From positions 186,001 through 250,000 of the forward strand of contig VXCM01000943.1 of the NCBI GenBank assembly GCA_014773175.1: DNA of 64,000 nucleotides, in the 5' to 3' direction. Below the pieces are notes generated by a model that was given only the letters and a program-made list of their open reading frames with translations, ran no database searches and was not told where the DNA came from. How positions within the stretch are numbered: the first letter of the stretch is position 1; every line of letters starts with the position of its first letter. Positions 33,761-48,202 of the stretch are shown one piece after another. This stretch comes from Lucifuga dentata (lineage: Eukaryota > Chordata > Actinopteri > Ophidiiformes > Bythitidae). A program made the position numbers and the translations under genes.

Positions 33761-35319
33761 TACTGGCTCAAACAGAAAGCAATGTTTGCCGGTGCCTCGC
33801 CTGTTTGTGTGCAGGTGCACTCAGCACACTGTTTCCTGCAAGACTTGGACTCGTTCTGACTAATGGGATATTTCACATCGGAGGGCAAATGAGAGTTGGG
33901 AATGGAAATTTACAAGGGCATCCAATGGCGCCTGTCTTCATCCGAGTGCTTGAAACGTATAAATAATGTAACTTTGATTTATTTGATTGAATAACACTGT
34001 GAAACTATCAAAACAGAAAGGAAAACATGATTTTTGTCAGTGGCTGTAGTGAATAGAGGGTTAAACTAAAGCATCCCCCACCCAATGCGCGCGCACACAC
34101 GCACACGCACATCAAACCGCCTCCCTCACCCCATAATGCACCCACCAATACCAACCCCTCCATTTTAAAGCCTGCCTTGAAGTCAAGGGTGTAGCTGTAG
34201 CTGTGGAAGCCTGTGGGCCTGTGTACAGAGCTGGTTATACAGAATGTGCAGGGCAGTCTGCATCTCTTTCTGTATTCCTCATGACAGAATACACTGAAAG
34301 AGAAATCCTGTTTATTAACCCCAAGACATTCATTTTCTGTTTATATCAGAGGATTTAAATGAAAAAGAGTTGTGTATGGTATGAAATTGTATGATTGGTT
34401 GCTGATGGAGCACTGTGATTGTATTATTAGGCATGGTCCAAAATTATTTACATCACCCCCACTGTTGTTTTATTCATGTGGCCATACAGGAAATACACAA
34501 TTCAGGTATGCGTGCCTGACTGTGTGGCTGTGTTTGTATGTAGCAAGATTTGATCTTTTTGTGGTTCAGTGCAGGCTGTGTTTGTTTGGGTCTCCTCCTC
34601 TGAGTTCTGCCCGTGTTCCTGCTGTCCAGTCTTCCTGTGTGTTTGCCTACAGTATGTTTCCACCTGTCAGCAACCTGCTTTCCTTCCTGCACTCAAGCAA
34701 ACATGAACACCGCACTGCATTACTGAATTCTGTCCCCAGAATGCACTGTTCTACCCTGCTTTTAAAAGAAATAGCACGGCTCCTCTTTTGACCTCTGTGT
34801 AATGAGTTATTCAGAAACGGCCCCAAATCATCACCATACATTTCATCTTTCAGACTTCATTTATTTATGTTTTCCCACGGGACAAACTCCATCATGCTGA
34901 AGTCCCTGCAATGCTGAGAAGCAGCATGGATGAATCAGGGCAGTGGGTCAGTGATCCTGCCTGTCATTTAAAGTACATTAGGAGCACTGTGCTGGTCTTT
35001 CACTCTGGATTCTTGGCATGGATGAGTAAAGACATTCATTAGCAGAGGCAGACCGTGGCATATGGATGTTTAAAGGGAGAATGCAGTATAAATTTGGATA
35101 TGAAATGATCAGACTTTTGTTTGCCACACAAAGTTTGCTGAGTGTACATTGTCACAGCACTGACCTGTTTCACTTATATACACTTCTACACATTCACTCC
35201 TGGGAGCCGCTCTGTACAACCACAAGCTTCAATTGCTACTGGCCACTCAACAATTCCACTGGAGAACTGAAAGTTAAGTGTTTTGCTTAAAGGGACTGAG
35301 TATTGTTAATTTACTTTTG

Positions 35320-35320
35320 C

Positions 35321-35356
<36 letters not shown>
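35320..35356. repeat. GT dinucleotide repeat
   Basis: About 17 GT units in the intergenic region. Confidence 0.9.
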
Positions 35357-35361
<5 letters not shown>

Positions 35362-35850
35362 GCAGAGCAAAGCCAAATCCATGCCCTAAAGGTTATCTAT
35401 ACTATATAGTCACTGTGGGTGACATTAACAGCCTGAAAAATACAAACAAAACCTTAACCAGGAAATGAAAAAAGATCCAGTTTTGAATTCAAGGGGTTGG
35501 AAGAGAGGTGATCCATGGAATTAGAAGGTGCTGTCTGACATTTTGGGAAAATAAATAAGGCATTTGTGTAATCTAGCTCTGCAAACAAGGTTATGAGTAG
35601 CTGAAATTTAAAGAAAACAAACAAAAAAAAAACATTAAAGAGTTATATTTGTTTGAGATATGAAAGCTAATGATAACTATCACTAAACTGTCCTAAGAAA
35701 CCCCTTGTTTAAACCCTGATTTAACTGGAAAATAAATGTCTCTTTTCACAGTAGCAGTACCTGGAATATCATTAGCAGGAGACTACACACTGTGTATACA
35801 GTATATACAGTACGCATCCCAGTGTACACACACCTTGTCCAGTATAAGCA

Positions 35851-35852
35851 CA

Positions 35853-35895
<43 letters not shown>
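35851..35895. repeat. GT dinucleotide repeat
   Basis: About 21 GT units in the intergenic region. Confidence 0.95.
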
Positions 35896-35897
<2 letters not shown>

Positions 35898-38800
35898 ATA
35901 GCAAACAAACACAGAGTAACATTAACAGTGACCAAATGACCTGCAGGTTTATCAAATAGAATCCATATTGCTCATCTGAACAAGGTTATGACATTATAGA
36001 TTGAGAAGAATCAATAATATGAAGCTTAATGATATGCTGCATGGCTCATGTTTCAGCCCAATATAATTTCTAATTGTAGGTTAGGTGTGGATAAATTGTG
36101 CTTTCACCTTAAAAACCATAATCATGAAAATAATTCTTCACCTTTGCAATCAAAATATCCCACTCTGTGTGGAATGTACAGTTTAGTTTATTTATTGTAC
36201 CTTGTGCACCAAGGTACTGTATACAACAAAACAATAAAAACAAACTCTTCTGTATGTTTGTGCAATAGTAGAAATGGGTTAGTTGTGATTTTGTTGAGAT
36301 AAGGGTCATTTAGCTGACCTGGGTGATGCATGTGGATCAAATGTTTCTGTTAGTGGTGGATTTAAAGAAGCGTTTCCAGCAGTATGGAAAACAGGTGCTA
36401 GTGTTTATCACTTACACCAGGCAGACAGCTGTACAATTGGACAGGCTTACTTGTGATGTGAAAGACAATATCTTGATTTGCACTTTGACCTTGTGACCAG
36501 TGGCCTGAGGTACATAACACTAACCCTTACAGGATTATATTCAAGGATACAGAACAGGCACATATGTTTTCTAACCCCCAAATTACTGAAAACTGAATGT
36601 AAAGCAGAACTCTATGCTGTTTTTAATTCATATCTCATCATTTTATCCATCTGGTTGGTGGACACTGACAGTTTTGAGTTAACTGAGTAAAGTGTGGATG
36701 CTCGACACTGTAATCGATGTACAGTACCTGAGAAATTATTGGGTTTGCTAAGTCTGGTTAACAAGACATTGTATTGTATAACCTAGTCACTACCTTTACT
36801 GTACTCAAATGCAAAAAAAAGTTATGGATTTCAACATCCAAGTTGTGTTTCTAATATTCAATTTAAACCCCAAACACACAATACAAAGAAGAAATACAAT
36901 AAAATATTGTGGTACATCTCATCTTATTTGTTAAATGGTTTGACAATATACAGTATGGTTTTATATATCTTCAAACAAACTTGACATGTATACTTGACAT
37001 GAGTAGAGCAACCCAGTATTCAGCTTCTCCTCAGTAATGTTTTGAATATGACCAGAGTGGAGTTTTGGAGGGGGATGGAGTTTACTGTGGGGTTGGGNTA
37101 TAGTTAATTTTAGCCCCCCAGGATGATGCCTAAACAGTGGTAAGTGAATGTGACAATGAGGCCCCTGGGCCACTGCAGACAGTCTTGGCCTTGCTGTGTG
37201 GCCATGCATGTGTGTGTGTGTGTGTGTGTGCTTCATGCACATGACACAGTCCATGAACATTGCACATTCAAGGTCATCACATCTCATACTGTATACTTAT
37301 ATTGACACAGTGCTTTTTAGGCTTTATCTCTGCCAACATCATCGTGAATGATGATTAAAGATTCTGATGTGATTTATGATTTATGATTTATTTATGTAGT
37401 TCTAACAGTAGTAGAAACCTGTTATTGATCCTATACAGCGATAGCATAAACTGTATTGTGAATGTTGTCTGAAGTGTCAAATCTTTAAAAGGCTGATGAA
37501 GTCTATGACTTGAATTGAATATACAAAATATTAGAGGAACGTTTTATTACTCACAAGAATTCAGAATTCAGGTAAAAGTCATTATCTGCTACTGATTTAT
37601 CTTATTTCATCTATGGCAAAGACAAAGAAAGTGCACACAAAGACTAGCAGATAAGTTCAAAAATAATCATTTTGGTTCTTTGAAACAACTGAGATGTAGA
37701 TTGTGCAAAAGTCGCTGCAAGTCAGTGTTGATGTCTAATATTCTGTTCAGTTTGGAGGTGTACTATCCAATTTACAATTTATGGATTAGATATCATCTTT
37801 TTTGTACTGTTGTACAATTTAGTTTAGTTTAGTTTAGTTTAGTTCAGTTTGGACCAGTGGATCCACCTATAAATCACCAACTCTAACAGGAAACAAAGTA
37901 TGAATCCTGTTCGATTTATTGATTTTGGATCACTAACTCCACAATAAACCCAGTCACAAAGCCCTGATATACCATTCTCATGGCTGATTTGGCCAACTAG
38001 CAGATTTAAAGCAACATATATTACACTGGGGTTCTGTTTCTGTCCACCTAATGAAAGTAATATACTCTCCTTTAGCTCAGATTTTTTCCTCCACCAACTC
38101 CTGAGAAAAATCTGTGCCTTTAGATTGCCAGCTTTCTTCACCAGCCACTTGTAACCTTTGTCTCACAATGTGCAGTCATCTTATCAGAGTTTCTTTAGTA
38201 TGTTGTTTTAATATGCATGTCCACAGGTTTACTTTAGGGGTTGTTGAGAATCTTTGATACACAACCATACAGTGTATTTGCAGTTGGAAAGCCAAATCAA
38301 CGAGTAAAAGGAGTAAAAAAAAAAAAAAAAAAAAAAAAAGCTCTGTAGAACACAACAGAATAACAGAATTGAGTATTAATCCTGTGGATATATCACCAAC
38401 CATTTACATGTGGTTATTATTGACACATTTTGCAAAACTACTATGGCCAGGTCTGACTACAATCCTACTAATAACCATTGTCTTTCCCAAAAATGAAATA
38501 TCTTTCCAAAAAACATCAGTTGTGTCTCTTCTTCCATCCAACACCTTTGCTTCTGGAGAGCACAAACACACACACGAACACATATGTTCATACACATATC
38601 CACAGAGACTCCCCCACCCCTCAGCGTCCCTCTGCCGACCCTGTCCCTGGCGTGTGTGTGTGTGTGTGTGTGTGCACACAGGCAGGGTAATCCTCAGGAT
38701 GGAGCCTTTGTTTTGACAACTCCTGTGAAGCCCAGTGTCTCTTACAACAAAACACAGACTGGCCTATCATCAGCAAAATGTCAGCCCGTGGCCTGCTCCT

Positions 38801-39796
38801 TACTCACCCAAAGGAGGATCAGGTTGCCTTACACTATGCGACCCATTAATTCAAAATAGAAACATTCTGAGCACGGGTATAATGATCCCTTTGTTTGCTA
38901 AGACAATGACGTTGATAAGAGACAAGCGGCACCCGTGGCTCCTGATAGAAGTACGTATAAGGTTACAGTTTGCCAGGGCAAGAGTGATGTGACTCCTAAA
39001 CAGGGTTCAGGGTGGTGTTCTCTTACCTACTACTGGTCCCAAGGGAGATAGACACTTTGGTCAGTCAGCATCAAGCTACATGCATGCCCTATAAATTACA
39101 ATTGTCATATACAAGGAGCAGCCACTTTAACCTGGTTGTGTGCCAACTGTGTGAAGGACAGCAGGGTTTAAGAAGCTAATATGTCAGAAGGGCTAATGAT
39201 GAAATACTGAAGAGGACAGGATGTGTTTCTTTATGGGTCAGTGAGGAGAGTAAAGAACAAATCCTTTACAGCCAGGCTAAGGGGTCTTTGGAAGGCTACC
39301 CACAGCATTGAGGACAACATTGTGCCTATTACTCAGCTGCATTTAAGTGACAGCTGTAGTTTTGTAGATTTTTTCTCTTTTTCTTTCTTTCTTTACTAAT
39401 TTCCAGCCAATGTATCATTCATAAAAGATATGTGGTCTAACCGCCGAATTTAAAACATCACATCCTAGTCTTGGGTAATTGGTCTGCGCACTATACAAAA
39501 AACAAAACAAAACAAAAAAAAAAAAAAAAAAAAAAAAGAAGTCTAATGTCAGAGCACCCTAATCTTCCACTGCCTTTGCTGGCAACATGACTGCATTGCA
39601 CACTTGTGCCATGAAGGAAGTGTTACAGAAATTTTAGGTCCTACTTTTTAAAATTGCTGGTACTACTTTTGTGGAAAAGTGACTTGGAGTCCTTTAAAAA
39701 CATGAGGCTGAAATCTTAAATTGCTAGCCAATTAAAATGGGGTGCATGTGGGATTTTCTTTCTTTTTTCTTCCTTCTGCCCTGTTTTCTGTGACAG

Positions 39797-40294
39797 GTGA
39801 GGTTTGGACCCAAATGCAGCACACAGTACAACTCTGACAAGTTAAGTTCTTTAATAGCGTTCTCAGTCCAACACAGAAGCAGGCAGAACAACAGGTAGGA
39901 CAAAGCGCCTACACAGAGACTGACAGACGGGGAACCCAGGCGCAGGGACCGGAATTGGAGTCGGGGACAGAAGGCAGAGGGGGCTTCCAGGGAAACGACA
40001 AGCAGGATAGTCCAAGACAGGCCGAGTCAGTAACAGAATGTCAGTCCACAAATAAACGCTGGAATGTCTTGCATCGGGGATGGCTAAGAACAATCTGCCA
40101 AAGGGTGAGTGTGAGACTGGGGCTTAAATCCATGCCTGATTGGTGCTAATTGGTGACAGCATCCACACCTGAAGAGAATCAGGCTGATGAACAGAGGTGA
40201 GGAGCTGAAGACCAGGCAGGCAGAAATGGCAGGTGAGTAGCCGAGGACCAGGCAGGCAGAAATGGCAGGTGAGTAGCTGATCAGACATGCAGAA
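39797..40294. mobile_element. 498-bp interspersed repeat with flanking 9-bp direct repeats
   Basis: CTGTGACAG occurs immediately on both sides (39788-39796 and 40295-40303), like a target-site duplication. The interior begins GTGAGGTTTGGACCCAAATG, phrasing I associate with a common teleost repeat, and ends with two ~35-bp tandem copies containing GGCAGGCAGAAATGGCAGG. There is no obvious terminal inverted repeat and no ORF of note. The class is not assigned. Confidence 0.5.
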
Positions 40295-42372
40295 CTGTGA
40301 CAGTTTTCCATCTTTCTTTTCTTCCCTTTCCTTCTTTTCTTTTATCCCCTTCTGAAAGCCTGAAAGTGCTTCAGTGGGATATAAAAAGCGTTTCACCCTG
40401 TCAGATTTAGATTTTTTCATTATTATGTTAAATTAAATAATTTAACTCTCTCAAAAGAAAAAATCTTCACAATGAGTACTTATTATTTTTCATATTTGAG
40501 TATATTGTACTTCTAAAACTTTGAATGTTGTATTACTATTTTTTTTTTTGTTTGTTCTTTTTTTTTTTTTGCACAAAGGATTTTAGCACTACCACAGATT
40601 TTTCATATTAAAGAAACTTCCTGACTTCTTCTGAATTTAATTTTTTTAGTCAGTGCATAACTCAAATTACAATCGTTACTGTAATACAGCCCCAGATTTC
40701 CCCAGTAATTTAACCTATGAGACTTCAAATCCACTCTGCAGAATAGATTACACAGCATGCACTATAGTCACCTTTTTCCCATTTTCTCTCATTTTCTGAT
40801 ACCAACAAACCAGCCTGCTACAGCAACCCCAGCTAGTTTCCCATTGGTTAGCCCCAAGGCACAGAGGAACATATCTGTAGCCAACCTTGACGTGCTAAAC
40901 TAGGACGCTGAAGGGGACAAAAATGGGAGGAGAGAGAGAAAGCTGGGGAGCAAGCTAGAGGAAAAGAGTGCCGGAGGAGTGGCAGAAATAAGGAAGTGAA
41001 GATGGAGAGCTCAGCGATAATAGAAAAGGATGTAGAGAAAGAAGAGATGGAGAGGGAAGGCAGGGAAGGTGGCAGAGTGTATAAGCAAAAGGGGAGTGAA
41101 TAGGGTGCCTTTTGGTTATTTGTACTCTGGCTGCATATGTGCCTGGTCTCCATCTCCCCCATTCTCTTCTTGAAAACTGGAAAAATCAATACACTCACTG
41201 TCTTGTCTATCTGAGCCTGAACTGGATCATTAAAAATATATAATCAAACACCACACCCTCATTTTTCATCCCTGTTACCATAATCACATATCTGACCGGG
41301 CATGAATATCACTATATCACCAACATGGCTGTAACCATGGCCTTCTAATTATTCCAGTACCTCAGTTAATCGGCCAGTTAAAGCAGTCTTTCAGCCTTGA
41401 CTCTGAGAACAGCACATGGAGACAGGCTGCTTGTTAACAAATGCACAAAGCAGAACCAAAGCAAGGCTGTTGTAATAAGAATATCTGACTTCTCAGCTTC
41501 ACAACTCAATCCAACTCAGGGTCGCAGTGTTGCCTAGTAACAATGGCACACTACTGACCTTATCTATGTGGTCATAAAAATGTATGAAGAAACCCCCCGC
41601 CCGCCTTCCAACCTCCTCCCCTCCTGCCTTCGTTCAGTTCTTCCTACAAACACTCTCCCACCCTCACAGTCCTTATCTCCCTGTCTCCGAGTAGCATCCA
41701 GCCAGAGGGCAAGCACCCCCTCACACTCTCCTACCCTACCAGGGCAGCTCTGGGGTTGTGTTATCTGACCAGGATTTCCCCTCACTTTTATTACGGCGGG
41801 GGCCAGAAAACACATTCACTTCAGCCTTTAAAAAAAAAAACAAAACAAAAAAAACAATGCACTTGTGCACACTGTATGTGCACACTCATGCACACAGAAT
41901 ACAACAGATACAGCATTGGTGGGCGGGTAGTGGGAGGTTGGAAAGATGCAGATTGCACACTATGAAACTGATAGATAGCTGTAAGCACAGTGGGACACAG
42001 TCAAGCGCAAAGGAGACTCAATACCACACCGCAAGGTGAGTCGATACACCAGCCTCCCTGAGAATATTACTTGAGAGTGGAATTTCTGCTCAGTCTGAGC
42101 GTGAGAAAATGTGCTGTTTATTTAAGAAAAAGAAAATAATAGGAGTGCAGTAGGCTTACTTTTCCAAGGTTGACAGATATATAGTATTTCTGAAGCAATT
42201 TTAGTGTGAAAGATGAGATGTATTTGATCTATATCCCTTCATGATCCCTAAGAGCCAAGTTCAGCTTTCTAATTGGTTATCACCTTGGAGATGCCCATCC
42301 TAATGAGGAAACAACCTCCAGGTGTTGCACTGCACCTGATAAACCCTTTGGGAGTCACAGTGGGACACATGG

Positions 42373-42374
<2 letters not shown>

Positions 42375-42406
<32 letters not shown>
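42375..42406. repeat. CA dinucleotide repeat
   Basis: About 15 AC units in the intergenic region. Confidence 0.95.
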
Positions 42407-42407
<1 letters not shown>

Positions 42408-44728
42408 GCTCCATCTGTCATCTCTACAATTAACATCATCAGGCCCTATAATTTGTCAGGTTTCTAACAGCAAAGACAAAGCTAAAAAGCTAAAATCTCC
42501 AAATTGCTTCCCTTTACTGTAACATCTCATTTATTCAACTCTACACTTAGATCCCAGAGGCTCATTTTGACTCCAAGCTATGAAAATATGTTACTTTGAT
42601 GTAAAAAATAAATAACTAAAATAAAATAAAATCCACATTTAGAGTTTTCTTATGTAGTTGATGATGTCATTTAACACCTGTTAATACTACACAAGTAAAA
42701 AAATTTTTTAGTTCTTTTAATGATACCAATAATCCAAATTAGACACTGGAAGATCACAGGTACACTCACAAGAGCCAATGGATCTGATCAGTTCGAATGG
42801 CTTTTGTTGTCCTAAGTTGCAGGATAAAGGAAATGCCACAGTTCTCATAAGCATCTGAAGTACATAAAGAAAAGAACCATTGCATTACTGTAACTTGAAC
42901 CTCTATAGAACAGTGTCTGAACTCTGTTCACAAACACCATCTCAGAGATGAGGACTCCTACAACCAGCCACTGCTCTCATGCCCACTACTACAACAACAT
43001 CTGCTCGGTGACATCCAACACATCAGGTGGGATCCATGGCATCTGAGCAACCACAGATGGCATATGTGTGTATATGTATGCATATTTGTGTGTGTATGCG
43101 TACATTACAGGAATTAGGGAAACTGTTTAGCCTTGAGGTGTTAAGCAGAAGGGTGGAAGAGTTCCTGATTCCCACTGTGGCCTGTTTAGATGCTTGCCTT
43201 TATGACTAATCTACGTGTCACTAATGCTTTTCCTGTGAATGAACAAACAGATAGAGATACACTGCTGAGAGGCAACGCCGCCACCACGGGGGGGAAATAT
43301 AAGTGTGAATAGCCTGTGAGACTAGCCTGAGCCATCCTTAGTCATACTCCCGCCTGTCTAAGCAGTCAGATATGTACAGTAACAAGTAATTGATCTAAAA
43401 AAAAAAAAAAAAAAAAAAAATCAAAACTAGCTGTCTTTTATATGGCTGGAAACACACAGTGTGTATGAGTGCTGATATATCCAGTCGCCTTGCACACCTG
43501 TTGTCTGGCTGGTCCCTCTCATCTCATCCAGGCTCTCCTCATTTGGGCAGCTCTCCTGCAGCAGCAGCTGTGAATATGTACACCTTGTTAGGGAGTTGAC
43601 AGTTCTGGCAGAGGGAGACACACAGAAGTAGCTTGTTATGAAGAACAGAATAACAATATGTCATTCCATGCTATGCAGGGATACGGAACATAAAAACAGA
43701 CAAAAAATAAACAAGAGATTTTCTATAAAATACAAAATATGAAAACATCTTTCACGTAACATATCAGCTGAAACTAACGCCCCATTATTTCACTTTAAAT
43801 ATCTGAATGCACTGAACAAAAAAATCTAATTGACCCCAACCACTCTGTTAATAACAAAATATGGTAGACTGGGTATCAAAATGAGATTTGCCTCAGAAAC
43901 ATGTGGGAGCTTGATCATTATGACCTGCCTCACTGTAATCCTCATTTGCTGCTCATCCAGCTATGTTATGGCTGTGCTGTAATTATACTGCATCAAATAT
44001 CACAGGGAAACGCCAACAGATTCAGCAAATCTCAGATAAGCATTATAGACGTAAACGTTGATTGGGCTGTCTGTGGGGCTGCTTAGCATAGCTCTGTGTG
44101 ATACTAAAAGACCCAAGAACTAAGGTTACTGAACAGACAATACAGCCAAGACTTAATACATTTCTATTCTTAGCCCAGTGAGTGTTTGTTGAACTCAAAA
44201 ATCTCAGTCTTAAAATCAATAGACAAGAATTTCACAAGTATGTGAATTCTGGAGATGGAGCAAAAATGACTCAGCGATGGCTGTGACTCATTGTAATTTT
44301 GTATTGAGAACCTTCAGTGTCATGTTCTTCATGGCATCACAGGATAATATTTGTTGGTTTAGAAGAGATTTTCACATGTTCAGAAACATTCATGGGTCTG
44401 TTCTTAATTGTATGCATATAAAGAAGCTGACTAGTGTTTCCCTCCAACAGATACTAACCTGGATTACATATTGTTTTGTTCTTTGTGGTTGATATTCTTT
44501 CATTTAATGTCTTTACAATATATTGACATGGAAGATATTGCATTGGGTAGTTGAAACACTGAGAATTCATTTATCACCTTCAAATTAAACTCACACTGCT
44601 GGTGCTGAATTATATCAACCCACATTATGTCGTTAGGTCAGATCCAAAAATATCATAATGACTGACACCAATTCAGCAGAATGATTTGGAGGTTACATCT
44701 GTGATCATGTGGACATGTAGGAGTAATC

Positions 44729-44730
<2 letters not shown>

Positions 44731-44783
<53 letters not shown>

Positions 44784-44784
44784 G
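44731..44784. repeat. compound CT/CA repeat
   Basis: A CT run passes directly into an AC run. Confidence 0.95.
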
Positions 44785-45189
44785 CACAGTAATGAAGTAG
44801 AGTGCCTCATTGTGGCCAGCAGTGGAATTGCAGGAGGAAGCTGCATGACCTCAGTCTGTTATCAAATTAAGAATTGTTGAATCAACAATTACGACACATG
44901 CACAGACATTTGTGCAGAGAAATATTGATTAGTTTACTGAAGGCATTTCAAGTTAAGAGGCTCAACCCTGCAACCATGATCCTTGCTGGGGCTCGCCTGA
45001 GATGTGGGTCATTAGACATTTCAAAGAGACTGATGCATTTATGTTTGTTTGATAACTTTGAATAATCAATGTGCAAAATCGGTTTGATATCTACAATATC
45101 ATCATTTGCATTCATAATCTTAAAAATAGAACACAAGAGTATATTATAATCACAACTTAATAGTTCTTTAATTGCTGGGGTCATAGCAT

Positions 45190-46620
45190 GAGTGCAGATT
45201 TAGGTAGGGACGTGTGGGGGACCTGTAGGGACCAATATTGAGCCACTACTGAATTGTCCCTACCAATATTTGTAACGATCTCAAACGATCTTGTCGCTTA
45301 AAGTCCAGTGGAGTCGGTCAGATTTATGCTGAGCTGCCAGGTTTGTGTGTTTTCAGTAAAAAAGCGGCTGTTCTGACTGGATGAGACAGAGCATCCTGAG
45401 ATACCAGCTGATCTGGCAACCCGCAGTCAGGCAGCACGGCTGTCTGCTGTCCAAGATGCGTCTGAGTGATTTGCAGCAGCGAATTTGAAGTGGTAAATAA
45501 TTATAGTTTAAACGATTAAACATCACAGAATTCACAGAGCGTTTGGTTTTAACATTGGTCGGGACATATATGCTCAGTCATGCGTATTTACTTGTTGCCT
45601 CTATGTTTTTCTATTTCATACACACACATGCAGAGAGCTTGATTGTTCAAAATATTTACTGTATTCACGTGTGTATTTAAATAGTCTTTGCTGGATAGAA
45701 CTAAATCACTCAGTTGATTTGAGATTTAAATTAATTTTATCAGGAAAATCCTGGCCGTTTTACACCGCAGGTGGAGATGCAGGGCTCAGGTGAGCTGTTA
45801 TAGGCACAGTGAAACGACCATCCGCCAAGGCATGTGATTGGTCAGTTTAACGCGAAGTCTTTCCTATTGGATAAAATCCTTGTCATTCAACTCAAAACTT
45901 CTAAAAAGTTATGACAAGCGTTCTGATTGGCTGCTTTTACCATATGTTCAGTATACTGATACAGCGAATTTTTGTCTAAAATGGACAAATGAATCAAAAA
46001 CTTACCATGGAATCGTTTTTAGGAAATTATCTTCACAATGTGGTAAGAATGCACATTTATTCCATATTTTAGCGGTGTTTTGGTCAGCTGACTGTCACGG
46101 TTTGATGCCACCAGTGAGCATCCTGTTGGAAGGTTATTGGCATGTATCCAGGTTTTCGTTGTTTTGTCAGCTTATATTGTTGCTGTGCGAGCAAATGATT
46201 TTTTTAGTGGTTAAACAACATACTCCATGAAATTTTTAAATGTTTTTAAATGCTACTGTTTCAAATAATTTCTTTCATTGATCGCATCTCTCACATGAAA
46301 ACAGATTGTGAATACCAGTGTCTGAGCCAATAGGGGGCCTGCAATAGGAGGAGTAAGAAAAAAGCCATACAAGTCTTGTTTACATAAATAATAATTGCAT
46401 AATGAATAAATACATAAATGAACAAAGCAAATATTTTACACAGTCAAGTTCTTTGTATGTTTGTATGACATAGAAAAGCATAAGACACAGCAAGTGTGCA
46501 GCACAACTGTGCATGTTGCTCATCCGGAAAAAAAAGTCCCTACCAATGTTGAAACCAAAGCTATGCCCTTGGGTCATAGAGATTCTGGTACCAAAAATGG
46601 GGCCAGAAACCCTCATCTAA
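45190..46620. repeat. possible old mobile element with internal CCAAT-box cluster
   Basis: GTCCCTACCAATATT at 45256 and GTCCCTACCAATGTT at 46536 recur near the two ends, and a related inverse GTAGGGACCAATATT lies at 45225. Between them sit several ATTGG (inverted CCAAT) motifs. The boundaries are uncertain and no transposase is visible. Confidence 0.3.
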
Positions 46621-46934
46621 CCCAGGGGTATATCACATGATCAGCAACAGAATTCGCAATGTTTTACGGGTTATAACAGAGAAGTAAACAATGCATTCCA
46701 AACACCCCNCGCTTTTTTTTTTTTACTCTCAGGCTAAAGACATGTCTCAATCACAGGTAAGACAAACAGGAATTATGCTTAAAGGGGTCATTCACAAGAC
46801 CCAGTGCATGACAGGCAATGCACCGGAAAGATGAATTTTTGTGGTCACAGTCTTTTTTTTCCACATTATTTGGGTTATTGTAACTAAAATTACATAACTA
46901 CATAACATAACATAACATACTTAACTTCAATGAA

Positions 46935-46937
<3 letters not shown>

Positions 46938-46970
<33 letters not shown>
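46938..46970. repeat. GA dinucleotide repeat
   Basis: About 16 GA units, 1.8 kb upstream of bace2. Confidence 0.95.
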
Positions 46971-46971
<1 letters not shown>

Positions 46972-48202
46972 CTGGGTGAACATGTGACAGTGTAACTGTG
47001 GATATTGCCATGAAACTCATGAGGAATTCAGAGTGAGACAGTGGTTGTCTCTGTATGAACTGAGCAACGTGGAGAAGGCCTGTGACATCGATCTGCTCTT
47101 ACCACTGAGACCATCCTGCTCTCCTGTGCCATCAGGGCTGCAGATGGAGTTGTCCTGGATGAAACACACACAGGACAAAAACCTGAGATGTTTGGATATA
47201 ACTTGGATGAATTCTGTGTTAGCACAATCTATACTAGGGGCTGTATTCCTCTTCATATTGTCATCTGTAGCTGAATCATTATATTGATCAGAGGCTAGAC
47301 CTTTTGATATGGAAGAAAACATTCAGTATCTGTTTACAAAGATGAACAGCACAACTAGAAAACTTTTAATTAGCTGTACAGTGATCCTGCAGGAAGTAGA
47401 TGAGCAAAAAGCTTTAATAATTAATTTTTAATATTTACAAAGTTTGCTCTGCTGGCCAATCAAACTGATTAATATCCCTCCTACCTTTATGTGTTTTTTG
47501 CAGATTGTAATATTAAGTCCCTGATGAAGAAGAAATTATTTTGCTGCGACTGAACAAATTAAAAAATACTAGACTATTATACAACACAACCAAAGGCTTT
47601 GAGCAAAGGATAGAAAATCAGATTTGCACTGTAAATGTTGACACGTCAAGAAAGCAAAAAATGTGGATTATTTATTTATTTATTTATTTATTTAACAGGA
47701 TTAACACACACCACTGTTTTCTTTCCGGTGTTGTCTTATCAGTCCAAGTGGGGGGATATCCATCACACCCATCCAGGAAGTGGGGAAAACAGCATTGTCA
47801 AGCTAAATAGAATCAGACTTAAAGTTAGATGACTTTGTGTTCAAAATAAAAGAGGAATTTTGTTAGTCTGGAATGAGAATGCTCGTTACAGGATGTTGCA
47901 CAGAAAACAAAAAAGAACAGTTCAGCAAAACTAGAACTCAACCAGTATTGGAATTTTGAGACTGACAGCAATATCAAGAAAAATCCAACAATGATAAAAC
48001 AGCCAAGAATCTTTTTTAAAATAGAATTTCAATACCAGTTATCCCTGCTGTTTGGAGTCCAATTCTCTTTTAGGAGAAAATGTACATGAGGTAGATAGGA
48101 AAAACATAGCTATTTATGTGAAAGATTGGTATAATCCTCATCACTTTCATGATAAATATGCATAAAAAGAAGAAGAAATCCAGCATCTTTTGGATTCTTT
48201 AA

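Noticed and set aside
34372..34791. 139-codon open frame in the intergenic region
   Set aside because: The Cys/Leu/Ser-rich peptide looks like chance, with no domain, no start context of note and no supporting exon structure.
47541..47832. Overlapping open frames upstream of bace2
   Set aside because: They are chance frames through a TTTA microsatellite, with no homology or splice signals.
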